From: Zoroaster sp. YZ-2022
Lineage: Eukaryota > Echinodermata > Asteroidea > Forcipulatida > Zoroasteridae
Direction of reading: 5' to 3'
DNA: 64,000 nucleotides
Assembly (NCBI GenBank): GCA_029582265.1
Contig: JAQQFT010000023.1
Span: 1,017,071 to 1,081,070 of the forward strand
Made by a program: the position numbers and the translations under genes. The notes under the pieces are model-generated. The model was not told where the DNA came from. It ran no database searches and saw nothing but the letters and a program-made list of their open reading frames with translations. Positions 1 to 12,500 of this stretch are shown here, piece by piece (positions within the stretch are counted from its first letter, which is position 1; every line of letters starts with the position of its first letter).

Positions 1-279
1 CTCACTTGAAAACTTTAAAAGTTATTCCCAACCCTAGACTGTTTTTTTGTAACACTGTATAGTGCTGTATTGTTTGCGGTGAAACCGCATGGAAGTTGAC
101 GGTATTTTACAGAGGGCTAAGTGTCCATGGAGGCCGTTTAAGGTACGAAATAATTATCAAAATTCAAATGTATGGTGTTTTTCTGAAAGGGGAGAACCTA
201 AGCTTTAATTTAGATATAAAATTATCGGCCTCCCTTGAAAACTTTAAAAGTTATTCCCAACCATAGAAATGTTTTTTTT

Positions 280-511
280 GTAACACTGTATAGTGCTGTA
301 TTGTTTGCGGTGAAACCGCATGCAAGTTGACGGTATTTTACAGAGGGCTAAGTGTCCATGGAGGCCGTTTAAGGTACGAACAAATTATCCAAATTCAAAA
401 GTATGGTGTTTTTCTGAAAGGGGAGAACGTAAGCTTTAATTTAGATATAAAATTATCGGCCTCCCTTGAAAACTTTAAAAGTTATTCCCAACCATAGAAA
501 TGATTTTTTGT
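280..511 (+). repeat. Representative satellite monomer (232 bp)
   Basis: I take the unit from GTAACACTG to just before the next GTAACACTG. It contains a 15-base hairpin at 306-320, a GCATGC (SphI) site at 318-323, a CCATGG (NcoI) palindrome at 356-361, GGAGGCCG at 360-367, AAGCTT (HindIII) at 431-436, and CGGCCTCC, the exact reverse complement of GGAGGCCG, at 457-464. It ends in a short T tract near 503-509. The T tract and the A/T stretch after GGTACGAA are the most variable parts; the hairpin and the CCATGGAGGCCG block are the most constant. The unit length is usually not a multiple of three, which stops long reading frames passing through the array. Confidence 0.95.
306..320. other. Conserved hairpin in satellite monomer (TGCGGT-GAA-ACCGCA)
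   Basis: Six-base arms with a three-base loop form a perfect inverted repeat. It recurs once per monomer through both orientations of the array with few changes. It may be a protein-binding site or a structure-forming element of the satellite; neither is shown by sequence. It does not match the CENP-B box consensus. Confidence 0.8.
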
Positions 512-3500
512 GTAACACTGTATAGTGCTGTATTGTTTGCGGTGAAACCGCATGCAAGTTGACGGTATTTTAAAGAGGGCTAAGTGTCCATGGAGGCCGT
601 TTAAGGTACGAAATAATTATCCAAATTCAAATGTATGGTGTTTTTCTGAAAGGGGAGAACCTAAGCTTTAATTTAGATATAAAATTATCGGCCTCCCTTG
701 AAAACTTTAAAAGTTATTCCCAACCATAGAAATCTTTTTTTGTAACACTGTATAGTGCTGTAATGTTTGCGGTGAAACCGCATGGAAGTTGACGGTATTT
801 TACAGAGGGCTAAGTGTCCATGGAGGCCGTTTAAGGTACGAAAAAATTTCCAAATTCAAAAGTATGGTGTTTTTCTGAAAGGGGAGAACCTAAGCTTTAA
901 TTTAGATATAAAATTATCGGCCTCCCTTGAAAACTTTAAAGTTATTCCCAACCATAGAAATGTTTTTTTTTGTAACACTGTATAGTGCTGTATTGTTTGC
1001 GGTGAAACCGCATGCAAGTTGACGGTATTTTACAGAGGGCTAAGTGTCCATGGAGGCCGTTTAAGGTACGAAATAATTATCCAAATTCAAAAGTATGGTG
1101 TTTTTCTGAAAGGGGAGAACCTAAGCTTTAATTTAGATATAAAATTATCGGCCTCCTTTGAAAACTTTAAAAGTTATTCCCAACCATATAAATCTTTTTT
1201 TTTTGTAACACTGTATAGTGCTGAATTGTTTGCGGTGAAACCGCATGGAAGTTGACGGTATTTTACAGAGGGCTAAGTGTCCATGGAGGCCGTTTAAGGT
1301 ACGAAAAATTATCCAAATTCAAATGTATGGTGTTTTTCTGAAAGGGAGAACCTAAGCTTTAATTTAGATATAAAATTATCGGCCTCCTTGAAAATTTAAA
1401 AGTTATTCCCAACCATAGAAATGATTTTTTGTAACACTGTATAGTGCTGTATTGTTTGCGGTGAAACCGCATGCAAGTTGACGGTATTTTACAGAGGGCT
1501 AAGTGTCCATGGAGGCCGTTTAAGGTACGAAAAAATTATCCAAATTCAAAAGTATGGTGTTTTTCTGAAAGGGGAGAACCTAAGCTTTAATTTAGATATA
1601 AAATTATCGGCCTCCTTGAAAACTTAAAAAGTTATTCCCAACCATAGAAATGTATTTTTTTGTAACACTGTATAGTGCTGTAATGTTTGCGGTGAAACCG
1701 CATGCAAGTTGACGGTATTTTACAGAGGGCTAAGTGTCCATGGAGGCCGTTTAAGGTACGAAATAATTATCCAAATTCAAAAGTATGGTGTTTTTCTGAA
1801 AGGGGAGAACCTAAGCTTTAATTTAGATATAAAATTATCGGCCTCCCTTGAAAACTTTAAAAGTTATTCCCAACCATAGAATTTTTTTTTTTTGTAACAC
1901 TGTATAGTGCTGTAATGTTTGCGGTGAAACCGCATGCAAGTTGACGGTATTTTACAGAGGGCTAAGTGTCCATGGAGGCCGTTTAAGGTACGAAAAAATT
2001 ATCCAAATTCAAAAGTATGGTGTTTTTCTGAAAGGGGAGAACCTAAGCTTTAATTTAGATATAAAATTATCGGCCTCCCTTGAAAACTTTAAAGTTATTC
2101 CCAACCATAGAAATGTTTTTTGTAACACTGTATAGTGCTGTATTGTTTGCGGTGAAACCGCATGTGACAGTATTTTTACAGAGGGCTAAGTGTCCATGGA
2201 GGCCGTTTAAGGTACGAATTTTTTTTCCAAATTCAAAAGTATGGTGTTTTTCTGAAAGGGGAGAACCTAAGCTTTAATTTAGATATAAAATTATCGGCCT
2301 CCCTTGAAAACTTTAAAAGTTATTCCCAACCATAGAAATCTTTTTTTTTGTAACACTGTATAGTGCTGTAATGTTTGCGGTGAAACCGCATGGAAGTTGA
2401 CGGTATTTTACAGAGGGCTAAGTGTCCATGGAGGCCGTTTAAGGTACGAAAAAAATTTCCAAATTCAAAAGTATGGTGTTTTTCTGAAAGGGGAGAACCT
2501 AAGCTTTAATTTAGATATAAAATTATCGGCCTCCCTTGAAAACTTTAAAAGTTATTCCCAACCCTAGAAATGTTTTTTTTGTAACACTGTATAGTGCTGT
2601 ATTGTTTGCGGTGAAACCGCATGCAAGTTGACGGTATTTTACAGAGGGCTAAGTGTCCATGGAGGCCGTTTAAGGTACGAAATAATTATCCAAATTCAAA
2701 TGTATGGTGTTTTTCTGAAAGGGGAGAACCTAAGCTTTAATTTAGATATAAAATTATCGGCCTCCCTTGAAAACTTTAAAAGTTATTCCCAACCATAGAA
2801 ATGTTTTTTTGTAACACTGTATAGTGCTGTATTGTTTGCGGTGAAACCGCATGCAAGTTGACGGTATTTTACAGAGGGCTAAGTGTCCATGGAGGCCGTT
2901 TAAGGTGAAAAAATTATCCAAATTCAAAAGTATGGTGTTTTTCTGAAGGGAGAACCTAAGCTTTAATTTAGATATAAAATTATCGGCCTCCTTGAAAACT
3001 TTAAAAGTTATTCCTAACCATAGAAATCTTTGTTTTTGTAACACTGTATAGTGCTGTAATGTTTGCGGTGAAACCGCATGGAAGTTGACGGTATTTTACA
3101 GAGGGCTAAGTGTCCATGGAGGCCGTTTAAGGTACGAAAAAAATTATCCAAATTCAAAAGTATGGTGTTTTTCTGAAAGGGGAGAACCTAAGCTTTAATT
3201 TAGATATAAAATTATCGGCCTCCCTTGAAAACTTTAAAAGTTATTCCCAACCCTAGACTGTTTTTTTTGTAACACTGTATAGTGCTGTAATGTTTGCGGT
3301 GAAACCGCATGCAAGTTGACGGTATTTTACAGAGGGCTAAGTGTCCATGGAGGCCGTTTAAGGTACGAACAAATTATCCAAATTCAAAAGTATGGTGTTT
3401 TTCTGAAAGGGGAGAACCTAAGCTTTAATTTAGATATAAAATTATCGGCCTCCCTTGAAAACTTTAAAAGTTATTCCCAACCCTAGACTGTTTTTTTTGT

Positions 3501-6500
3501 AACACTGTATAGTGCTGTATTGTTTGCGGTGAAACCGCATGCAAGTTGACGGTATTTTACAGAGGGCTAAGTGTCCATGGAGGCCGTTTAAGGTACGAAA
3601 TAATTATCCAAATTCAAAAGTATGGTGTTTTTCTGAAAGGGGAGAACGTAAGCTTTAATTTAGATATAAAATTATCGGCCTCCCTTGAAAACTTTAAAAG
3701 TTATTCCCAACCATAGAAATGTTTTTTTGTAACACTGTATAGTGCTGTATTGTTTGCGGTGAAACCGCATGCAAGTTGACGGTATTTTAAAGAGGGCTAA
3801 GTGTCCATGGAGGCCGTTTAAGGTACGAAATAATTATCCAAATTCAAATGTATGGTGTTTTTCTGAAAGGGGAGAACCTAAGCTTTAATTTAGATATAAA
3901 ATTATCGGCCTCCCTTGAAAACTTTAAAAGTTATTCCCAACCATAGAAATCTGTATTTTTGTAACACTGTATAGTGCTGTAATGTTTGCGGTGAAACCGC
4001 ATGGAAGTTGACGGTATTTTACAGAGGGCTAAGTGTCCATGGAGGCCGTTTAAGGTACAAAAAAAATTCCAAATTCAAAAGTATGGTGTTTTTCTGAAAG
4101 AGGAGAACGTAAGCTTTAATTTAGATATAAAATTATCGGCCTCCCTTGAAAATTTTATGTATAGTGCTGTATTGTTTGCGGTGAAACCGCATGCAAGTTG
4201 ACGGTATTTTAAAGAGGGCTAAGTGTCCATGGAGGCCGTTTAAGGTACGAATTTTTTTTACTAATTCAAAAGTATGGTGTTTTTCTGAAAGGAAGAACCT
4301 AAGCTTTAATTTAGATATAAAATTATCGGCCTCTCTTGAAAACTTTAAAAGTTATTCCCAACCATAGAAATGTTTTTTTGTAACACTGTATAGTGCTGTA
4401 TTGTTTGCGGTGAAACCGCATGCAAGTTGACGGTATTTTACAGAGGGCTAAGTGTCCATGGAGGCCGTTTAAGGTACGAAAAAATTATCCAAATTCAAAA
4501 GTATGGTGTTTTTCTGAAAGGGGAGAACCTAAGCTTTAATTTAGATATAAAATTATCGGCCTCCCTTGAAAACTTTAAAAGTTATTCCCAACCATAGAAA
4601 TGTTTTTTTTTGTAACACTGTATAGTGCTGTATTGTTTGCGGTGAAACCGCATGGAAGTTGACGGTATTTTACAGAGGGCTAAGTGTCCATGGAGGCCGT
4701 TTAAGGTACGAAAAAAATTATCCAAATTCAAAAGTATGGTGTTTTTCTGAAAGGGGAGAACCTAAGCTTTAATTTAGATATAAAATGATCGGCCTCCCTT
4801 GAAAACTTTAACAGTTATTCCCAACCCTAGAATTTGTTTTTGTAACACTGTATAGTGCTGTATTGTTTGCGGTGAAACCGCATGCAAGTTGACGGTATTT
4901 TACAGAGGGCTAAGTGTCCATGGAGGCCGTTTAAGGTACGAAAAAATTATCCAAATTCAAATGTATGGTGTTTTTCTGAAAAGGGAGAACCTAAGCTTTA
5001 ATTTAGATATAAAATTATCGGCCTCCTTGAAAACTTTAAAGTTATTCCCAACCATAGAAATGTTTTTTTGTAACACTGTATAGTGCTGTATTGTTTGCGG
5101 TGAAACCGCATGCAGAATTGACGGTATTTTACAGAGGGCTAAGTGTCCATGGAGGCCGTTTAAGGTACGAAATAATTATCCAAATTCAAAAGTATGGTGT
5201 TTTTCTGAAAGGGGAGAACCTAAGCTTTAATTTAGATATAAAATTATCAGGCCTCCTTGAAAACTTTAAAAGTTATTCCCAACCATAGAAATCTTTTTTT
5301 TTGTAATACTGTATAGTGCTGTAATGTTTGCGGTGAAACCGCATGGAAGTTGACTGTATTTTACAGAGTGTTAAGTGTCCATGGAGGCCGTTTAAGGTAC
5401 CAAATAATTATCCAAATTCAAATGTATGGTGTTTTTCTGAAAGGGGAGAACCTAAGCTTTAATTTAGATATAAAATTATCGGCCTCCCTTGAAAACTTTA
5501 AAAGTTATTCCCAACCATAGAATTTTTTTTTTGTAACACTGTATAGTGCTGTAATGTTTGCGGTGAAACCGCATGGAAGTTGACGGTATTTTACAGAGGG
5601 CTAAGTGTCCATGGAGGCCGTTTAAGGTACGAAAAAAATTATCCAAATTCAAAAGTATGGTGTTTTTCTGAAAGGGGAGAACCTAAGCTTTAATTTAGAT
5701 ATAAAATTATCGGCCTCCCTTGAAAACTTTAAAAGTTATTCCCAACCCTAGAAATGTTTTTTTTTGTAACACTGTATAGTGCTGTATTGTTTGCGGTGAA
5801 ACCGCATGCAAGTTGACGGTATTTTACAGAGGGCTAAGTGTCCATGGAGGCCGTTTAAGGTACGAAAAAAATTATCCAAATTCAAAAGTATGGTGTTTTT
5901 CTGAAAGGGGAGAACCTAAGCTTTAATTTAGATATAAAATTATCGGCCTTCCTTGAAAACTTTAAAGTTATTCCCAACCATAGAAATGTTTTTTTTGTAA
6001 CACTGTATAGTGCTGTATTGTTTGCGGTGAAACCGCATGCAAGTTGACGGTATTTTACAGAGGGCTAAGTGTCCATGGAGGCCGTTTAAGGTACGAAAAT
6101 TATCCAAATTCAAAAGTATGGTGTTTTTGAAAAGGGAGAACCTAAGCTTTAATTTAGATATAACATTATCGGCCTCCCTTGAAAATTTTAAAGTTATTCC
6201 CAACCATAGAAATGTTTTTTTTTTTTGTAACACTGTATAGTGCTGTATTGTTTGCGGTGAAACCGCATGCAAGTTGACTGTATTTTACAGAGGTCTAAGT
6301 GTACATGGAGGCCGCCCTACGCCCGGATATTATTAACAAATTCAAAAGTATGGTGTTTTTCTGAAAGGGGAGAACCTAAGCTTTAATTTAGATATAAAAT
6401 TATCGGCCTCCTTGAAAACTTTAAAAGTTATTCCCAACCCTAGAAATGTTTTTTGTAACACTGTATAGTGCTGTATTGTTTGCGGTGAAACCGCATGCAA

Positions 6501-9500
6501 GATTGTATTTTACAGAGGCTAATTATCCATAAGGTGACCGTTTAACGTACAGAAATTATCAAATTCAAAAGTATGGTGTTTGTCTGAAAGGGGAATTAGA
6601 ACCTAAGCTTTAAATTTAGATATAAATTATCGGCCTCACTTGAAAACATTTAAAGTTATTCCCCAACCATAGAAATGATTTTTTTGTAACACTGTATAGT
6701 GCTGTATTGTTTGCGAGGATGAAACCGCCACGTGCAGCAATTGGACAGTATTTACAGAGGGCTAAGTGTCAATGGAGGCCGTTTAAGAATTTTGAAAAAA
6801 ATTATCCAAAATTCAAAAGTATGGTGTTTTTCTGAAAGGGAGAACCTAAGCTTTAATTTAGATATAAAATATCGGCTCTCCTTGAAAACTTTAAAAGTTA
6901 TTCCCAACCATAGAAATCTTTTTTGTAACACTGTATAGTGCTGTATTGTTTGCGGTGAAACCGCATGGAAGTTGACAGTATTTACAGAGGCTAAGTGTCC
7001 ATGGAGGCCGTTTAAGGTACGAAATAATTATCCAAAATTCAAAAGTATGGTGTTTTTTCTGAAAGGGAGAACCTAAGCTTTAATTTAGATATAAAATTAT
7101 CGGCCTCCCTTGAAAACTTTAAAAGTTATTCCCAACCATAGAAATTTTTTTTGTAACACTGTATAGTGCTGTATTGTTTGCGGTGAAACCGCATGCAAGT
7201 TGACGTATTTTACAGAGGGCTAAGTGTCATGGAGGCCGTTTAAGGTACGAAAATATTCCAAATTCAAATGTATGGTGTGTTTTCTGAAAGGAGAAACCTA
7301 AGCTTTAATTTAGATATAAAATTATCGGCCTCCTTGAAAACTTTAAAGTTATTCCCAACCATAGAATGTTTTTTTTGTAACACTGTATAGTGCTGTATTG
7401 TTTGCGGTGAAACCGCATGCAAGTTGACGGTATTTTACAGAGGGCTAAGTGTCCATGGAGGCCGTTTAAGGTACGAAAAAATTATCCAAATTCAAAAGTA
7501 TGGTGTTTTTCTGAAAGGGGAGAACCTAAGCTTTAATTTAGATATAAAATTATCGGCCTCCCTTGAAAACTTTAAAAGTTATTCCCAACCATAGAATTTT
7601 TTTTTTTTAATACTGTATAGTGCTGTAATGTTTGCGGTGAAACCGCATGGAAGTTGACGGTATTTTACAGAGGGCTAAGTGTCCATGGAGGCCGTTTAAG
7701 GTACGAAATAATTATCCAAATTCAAATGTATGGTGTTTTTCTGAAAGGGGAGAACCTAAGCTTTAATTTAGATATAAAATTATCGGCCTCCCTTGAAAAC
7801 TTTAAAAGTTATTCCCAACCATAGAAATCTTTGTTTTTGTAACACTGTATAGTGCTGTATTGTTTGCGGTGAAACCGCATGCAAGTTGACGGTATTTTAC
7901 AGAGGGCTAAGTGTCCATGGAGGCCGTTTAAGGTACGAAATAATTATCCAAATTCAAAAGTATGGTGTTTTTTCTGAAAGGGAGAACCTAAGCTTTAATT
8001 TAGATATAAAATTATCGGCCTCCCTTGAAAACTTTAAAAGTTATTCCCAACCCAAGAAATGTTTATTTTGTAACACTGTATAGTGCTGTATTGTTTGCGG
8101 TGAAACCGCATGCAAGTTGACGGTATTTTACAGAGGGCTAAGTGTCCATGGAGGCCGTTTAAGGTACGAAAAAAAGTTTCCAAATTCAAAAGTATGGTGT
8201 TTTTCTGAAAGGGGAGAACCTAAGCTTTAATTTAGATATAAAATGATCGGCCTCCCTTGAAAACTTTAAAAGTTATTCCCAACCATAGACTTTTTTTTTG
8301 TAACACTGTATAGTGCTGTATTGTTTGCGGTGAAACCGCATGCAAGTTGACGGTATTTTACAGAGGGCTAAGTGTCCATGGAGGCCGTTTAAGGTACGAA
8401 ATAATTATCCAAATTCGAATGTATGGTGTTTTTCTGAAAGCGGAGAACCTAAGCTTTAATTTAGATATAAAATGATCGGCCTCCCTTGAAAACTTTAAAA
8501 GTTATTCCCAACCATAGAAATGTTTTTTTTGTAACACTGTATAGTGCTGTATTGTTTGCGGTGAAACCGCATGCAAGTTGACGGTATTTTACAGAGGGCT
8601 AAGTGTCCATGGAGGCCGTTTAAGGTACGAAAAATTATCCAAATTCAAATGTATGGTGTTTTTCTGAAAGCGAGAACCTAAGCTTTAATTTAGATATAAA
8701 ATTATCGGCCTCCCTTGAAAACTTTAAAAGTTATTCCCAACCATAGAAATGTTTTTTTTTGTAACACTGTATAGTGCTGTATTGTTTGCGGTGAAACCGC
8801 ATGCAAGTTGACGGTATTTTACAGAGGGCTAAGTGTCCATGGAGGCCGTTTAAGGTACGAAAAATTATCCAAATTCAAAAGTATGGTGTTTTTCTGAAAG
8901 GGGAGAACCTAAGCTTTAATTTAGATATAAAATTATCGGCCTCCCTTGAAAACTTTAAAAGTTATTCCCAACCATAGAATTGTTTTTTTGTAACACTGTA
9001 TAGTGCTGTAATGTTTGCGGTGAAACCGCATGCAAGTTGACGGTATTTTACAGAGGGCTAAGTGTCCATGGAGGCCGTTTAAGGTACGAAAATTTTTTCC
9101 AAATTCAAAAGTATGGTGTTTTTCTGAAAGGGGAGAACCTAAGCTTTAATTTAGATATAAAATTATCGGCCTCCCTTGAAAACTTTAAAAGTTATTCCCA
9201 ACCCTAGAAATGTTTTTTTTGTAACACTGTATAGTGCTGTATTGTTTGCGGTGAAACCGCATGCAAGTTGACGGTATTTTACAGAGGGCTAAGTGTCCAT
9301 GGAGGCCGTTTAAGGTACGAAATAATTATCCAAATTCAAATGTATGGTGTTTTTCTGAAAGGGGAGAACCTAAGCTTTAATTTAGATATAAAATTATCGG
9401 CCTCCCTTGAAAACTTTAAAAGTTATTCCCAACCATAGAAATGTTTTTTTTGTAACACTGTATAGTGCTGTATTGTTTGCGGTGAAACCGCATGCAAGTT

Positions 9501-12500
9501 GACGGTATTTTACAGAGGGCTAAGTGTCCATGGAGGCCGTTTAAGGTACGAACAAATTATCCAAATTCAAAAGTATGGTGTTTTTCTGAAAGGGGAGAAC
9601 CTAAGTTTTATTTAGATATAAATTTATCAGCCTCCTTGAAAACTTTAAAAGTTATTCCCAACCATAGTTTTTTTTGTAACACTGTATAGTGCTGTATTGT
9701 TTGCGGTGAAACCGCATGCAAGTTGACGGTATTTTACAGAGGGCTAATGTCCATGGAGGCCGTTTAAGGTACGAAATAATTATCCAAATTCAAAAGTATG
9801 GTGTTTTCTGAAAGGGAGAACCTAACTTTAATTTAGATATAAAATTATCGGCCTTCCCTTTAAAATTTAAAAGTTATTCCCAACCCTAGATTTTTTTTTT
9901 TGTAACACTGTATAGTGCTGTATTGTTTGCGGTGAAACCGCATGCAAGTTGACGGTATTTTACAGAGGGCTAAGTGTCCATGGAGGCCGTTTAAGGTACG
10001 AAAAAAAATTCCAAATTCAAAAGTATGGTGTTTTTTCTGAAAGGGGAGAACCTAAGCTTTAATTTAGATATAAAATTATCGGCCTCCCTTGAAAACTTTA
10101 AAAGTTATTCCCAACCATAGAAATGTTTTTTTTTGTAACACTGTATAGTGCTGTATTGTTTGCGGTGAAACCGCATGCAAGTTGATGGTATTTTACAGAG
10201 GGCTAAGTGTCCATGGAGGCCGTTTAAGGTACGAAAAAATTATCCAAATTCAAAAGTATGGTGTTTTTCTGAAAGGGGAGAACCTAAGCTTTAATTTAGA
10301 TATAAAATTATCGGCCTCCCTTGAAAACTTTAAAGTTATTCCCAACCATAGAAATGTTTTTTTGTAACACTGTATAGTGCTGTATTGTTTGCGGTGAAAC
10401 CGCATGCAAGTTGACGGTATTTTACAGAGGGCTAAGTGTCCATGGAGGCCGTTTAAGGTACGAAATAATTATCCAAATTCAAAAGTATGGTGTTTTTCTG
10501 AAAGGGGAGAACCTAAGCTTTAATTTAGATATAAAATTATCGGCCTCCCTTGAAAACTTTAAAAGTTATTCCCAACCATAGAAATGTTTTTTTTTGTAAC
10601 ACTGTATAGTGCTGTATTGTTTGCGGTGAAACCGCATGCAAGTTGACGGTATTTTACAGAGGGCTATGTGTCCATGGAGGCCGTTTAAGGTACGAAATAA
10701 TTATCCAAATTCAAAGTATGGTGTTTTTCTGAAAGGGGAACCTAAGCTTTAATTTAGATATAAAATTATCGGCCCTCCTTGAAAACTTTAAAAAGTTATT
10801 CCCAACAATAGAAATGTTTTTTTGTAACACTGTATAGTGCTGTATTGTTTGCGGTGAAACCGCATGCAAGTTGACGGTATTTTACAGGGGGCTAAGTGTC
10901 CATGGAGGCCGTTTAAGGTATGAAGACATTATCCAAATTCAAAAGTATGGTGTTTGACTGAAAGGGAAGAACCTACTCTTTAATTTAGATATAAAATTAT
11001 CGGCCTCCTTGAAAACTTTAAAAGTTATTCCCAACCATAGAAATGTTTTTTTGTAACACTGTATAGTGCTGTAATGTTTGCGGTGAAAGCGCATGCAAGT
11101 TGACGGTATTTTACAGAGGGCACTCTGTCCATGGAGGCCGTTTAAGGTACGAAATAATTATCCAAATTCAAAAGTATGGTGTTTTTCTGAAAGGGGAGAA
11201 CCTAAGCTTTAATTTAGATATAAAATTATCGGCCTCCCTTGAAAACTTTAAAAGTTATTCCCAACCATAGAAATGTTTTTTTTTTGTAACACTGTATAGT
11301 GCTGTATTGTTTGCGGTGAAACCGCATGCAAGTTGACGGTATTTTACAGAGGGCTAAGTGTCCATGGAGGCCGTTTAAGGTACGAAAAAATTATCCAAAT
11401 TCAAAAGTATGGTGTTTTTCTGAAAGGGAGAACCTAAGCTTTAATTTAGATATAAAATTATCGGCCTCCCTTGAAAACTTTAAAAGTTATTCCCAACCAT
11501 AGAAATGTTTTTTTGTAACACTGTATAGTGCTGTATTGTTTGCGGTGAAACCGCATTCAAGTTGACGGTATTTTATAGATGGCTAAGTGTCCATGGAGAC
11601 CGTTTAAGGTACGAACTAATTATCCAAATTCAAAAGTATGGTGTTTTTCTGAAAGGGAGAACCTAAGCTTTAATTTAGATATAAAATTATCGGCCTCCTT
11701 GAAAACTTTAAAAGTTATTCCCAACCATAGAAATGTTTTTTTGTAACACTGTATAGTGCTCTATTGTTTGCGGTGAAACCGCATGCAAGTTGACGGTATT
11801 TTACAGAGGGCTAAGTGTCCATGGAGGCCGTTTAAGGTACGAACATTTTCCAAATTCAAAAGTATGGTGTTTTTCTGTAAGGGGAGAACCTAAGCTTTAA
11901 TTTAGATATAACATTATCGGCCTACCTTGAAAACTTTAAAAGTTATTCCCAACCATAGAAATGTTTTTTTTGTAACACTCTATAGTGCTGTATTGTTTGC
12001 GGTGAAACCGCATGCAAGTTGACGGTATTTTACAGAGGGCTATGTCCATGGAGGCCGTTTAAGGTACGAAAATTATCCAAATTCAAAAGTATGGTGTTTT
12101 TCTGAAAGGGAGAACCTAAGCTTTAATTTAGATATAAAATTATCGGCCTCCCTTGAAAACTTTAAAAGTTATTCCCAACCATAGAAATTTTTTGTTTGTA
12201 ACACTGTGTAGTGCTGTATTGTTTGCGGTGAAACCGCTTGCAAGTTGACGGTATTTTACAGAGGGCTAAGTGTCCATGGAGGCCGTTTAAGGTACGAAAT
12301 AATTATCCAAATTCAAAAGTATGGTGTTTTTCTGAAAGGAGAGAACCTCAGCTTTAATTTAGATATAAAATTATCGGCCTCCCCTAGAAAACTTTAAAAG
12401 TTATTCCCAACCATAGAAATGTTTTTTTGTAACACTGTATAGTGCTGTATTGTTTGCGGTGAAACCGCATGCAAGTTGACGGTATTTTACAGAGGGCTAA

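Noticed and set aside
306..320. CENP-B box
   Set aside because: The hairpin motif lacks the TTCG and CGGG core bases of the CENP-B box; no other match was seen in the monomer.
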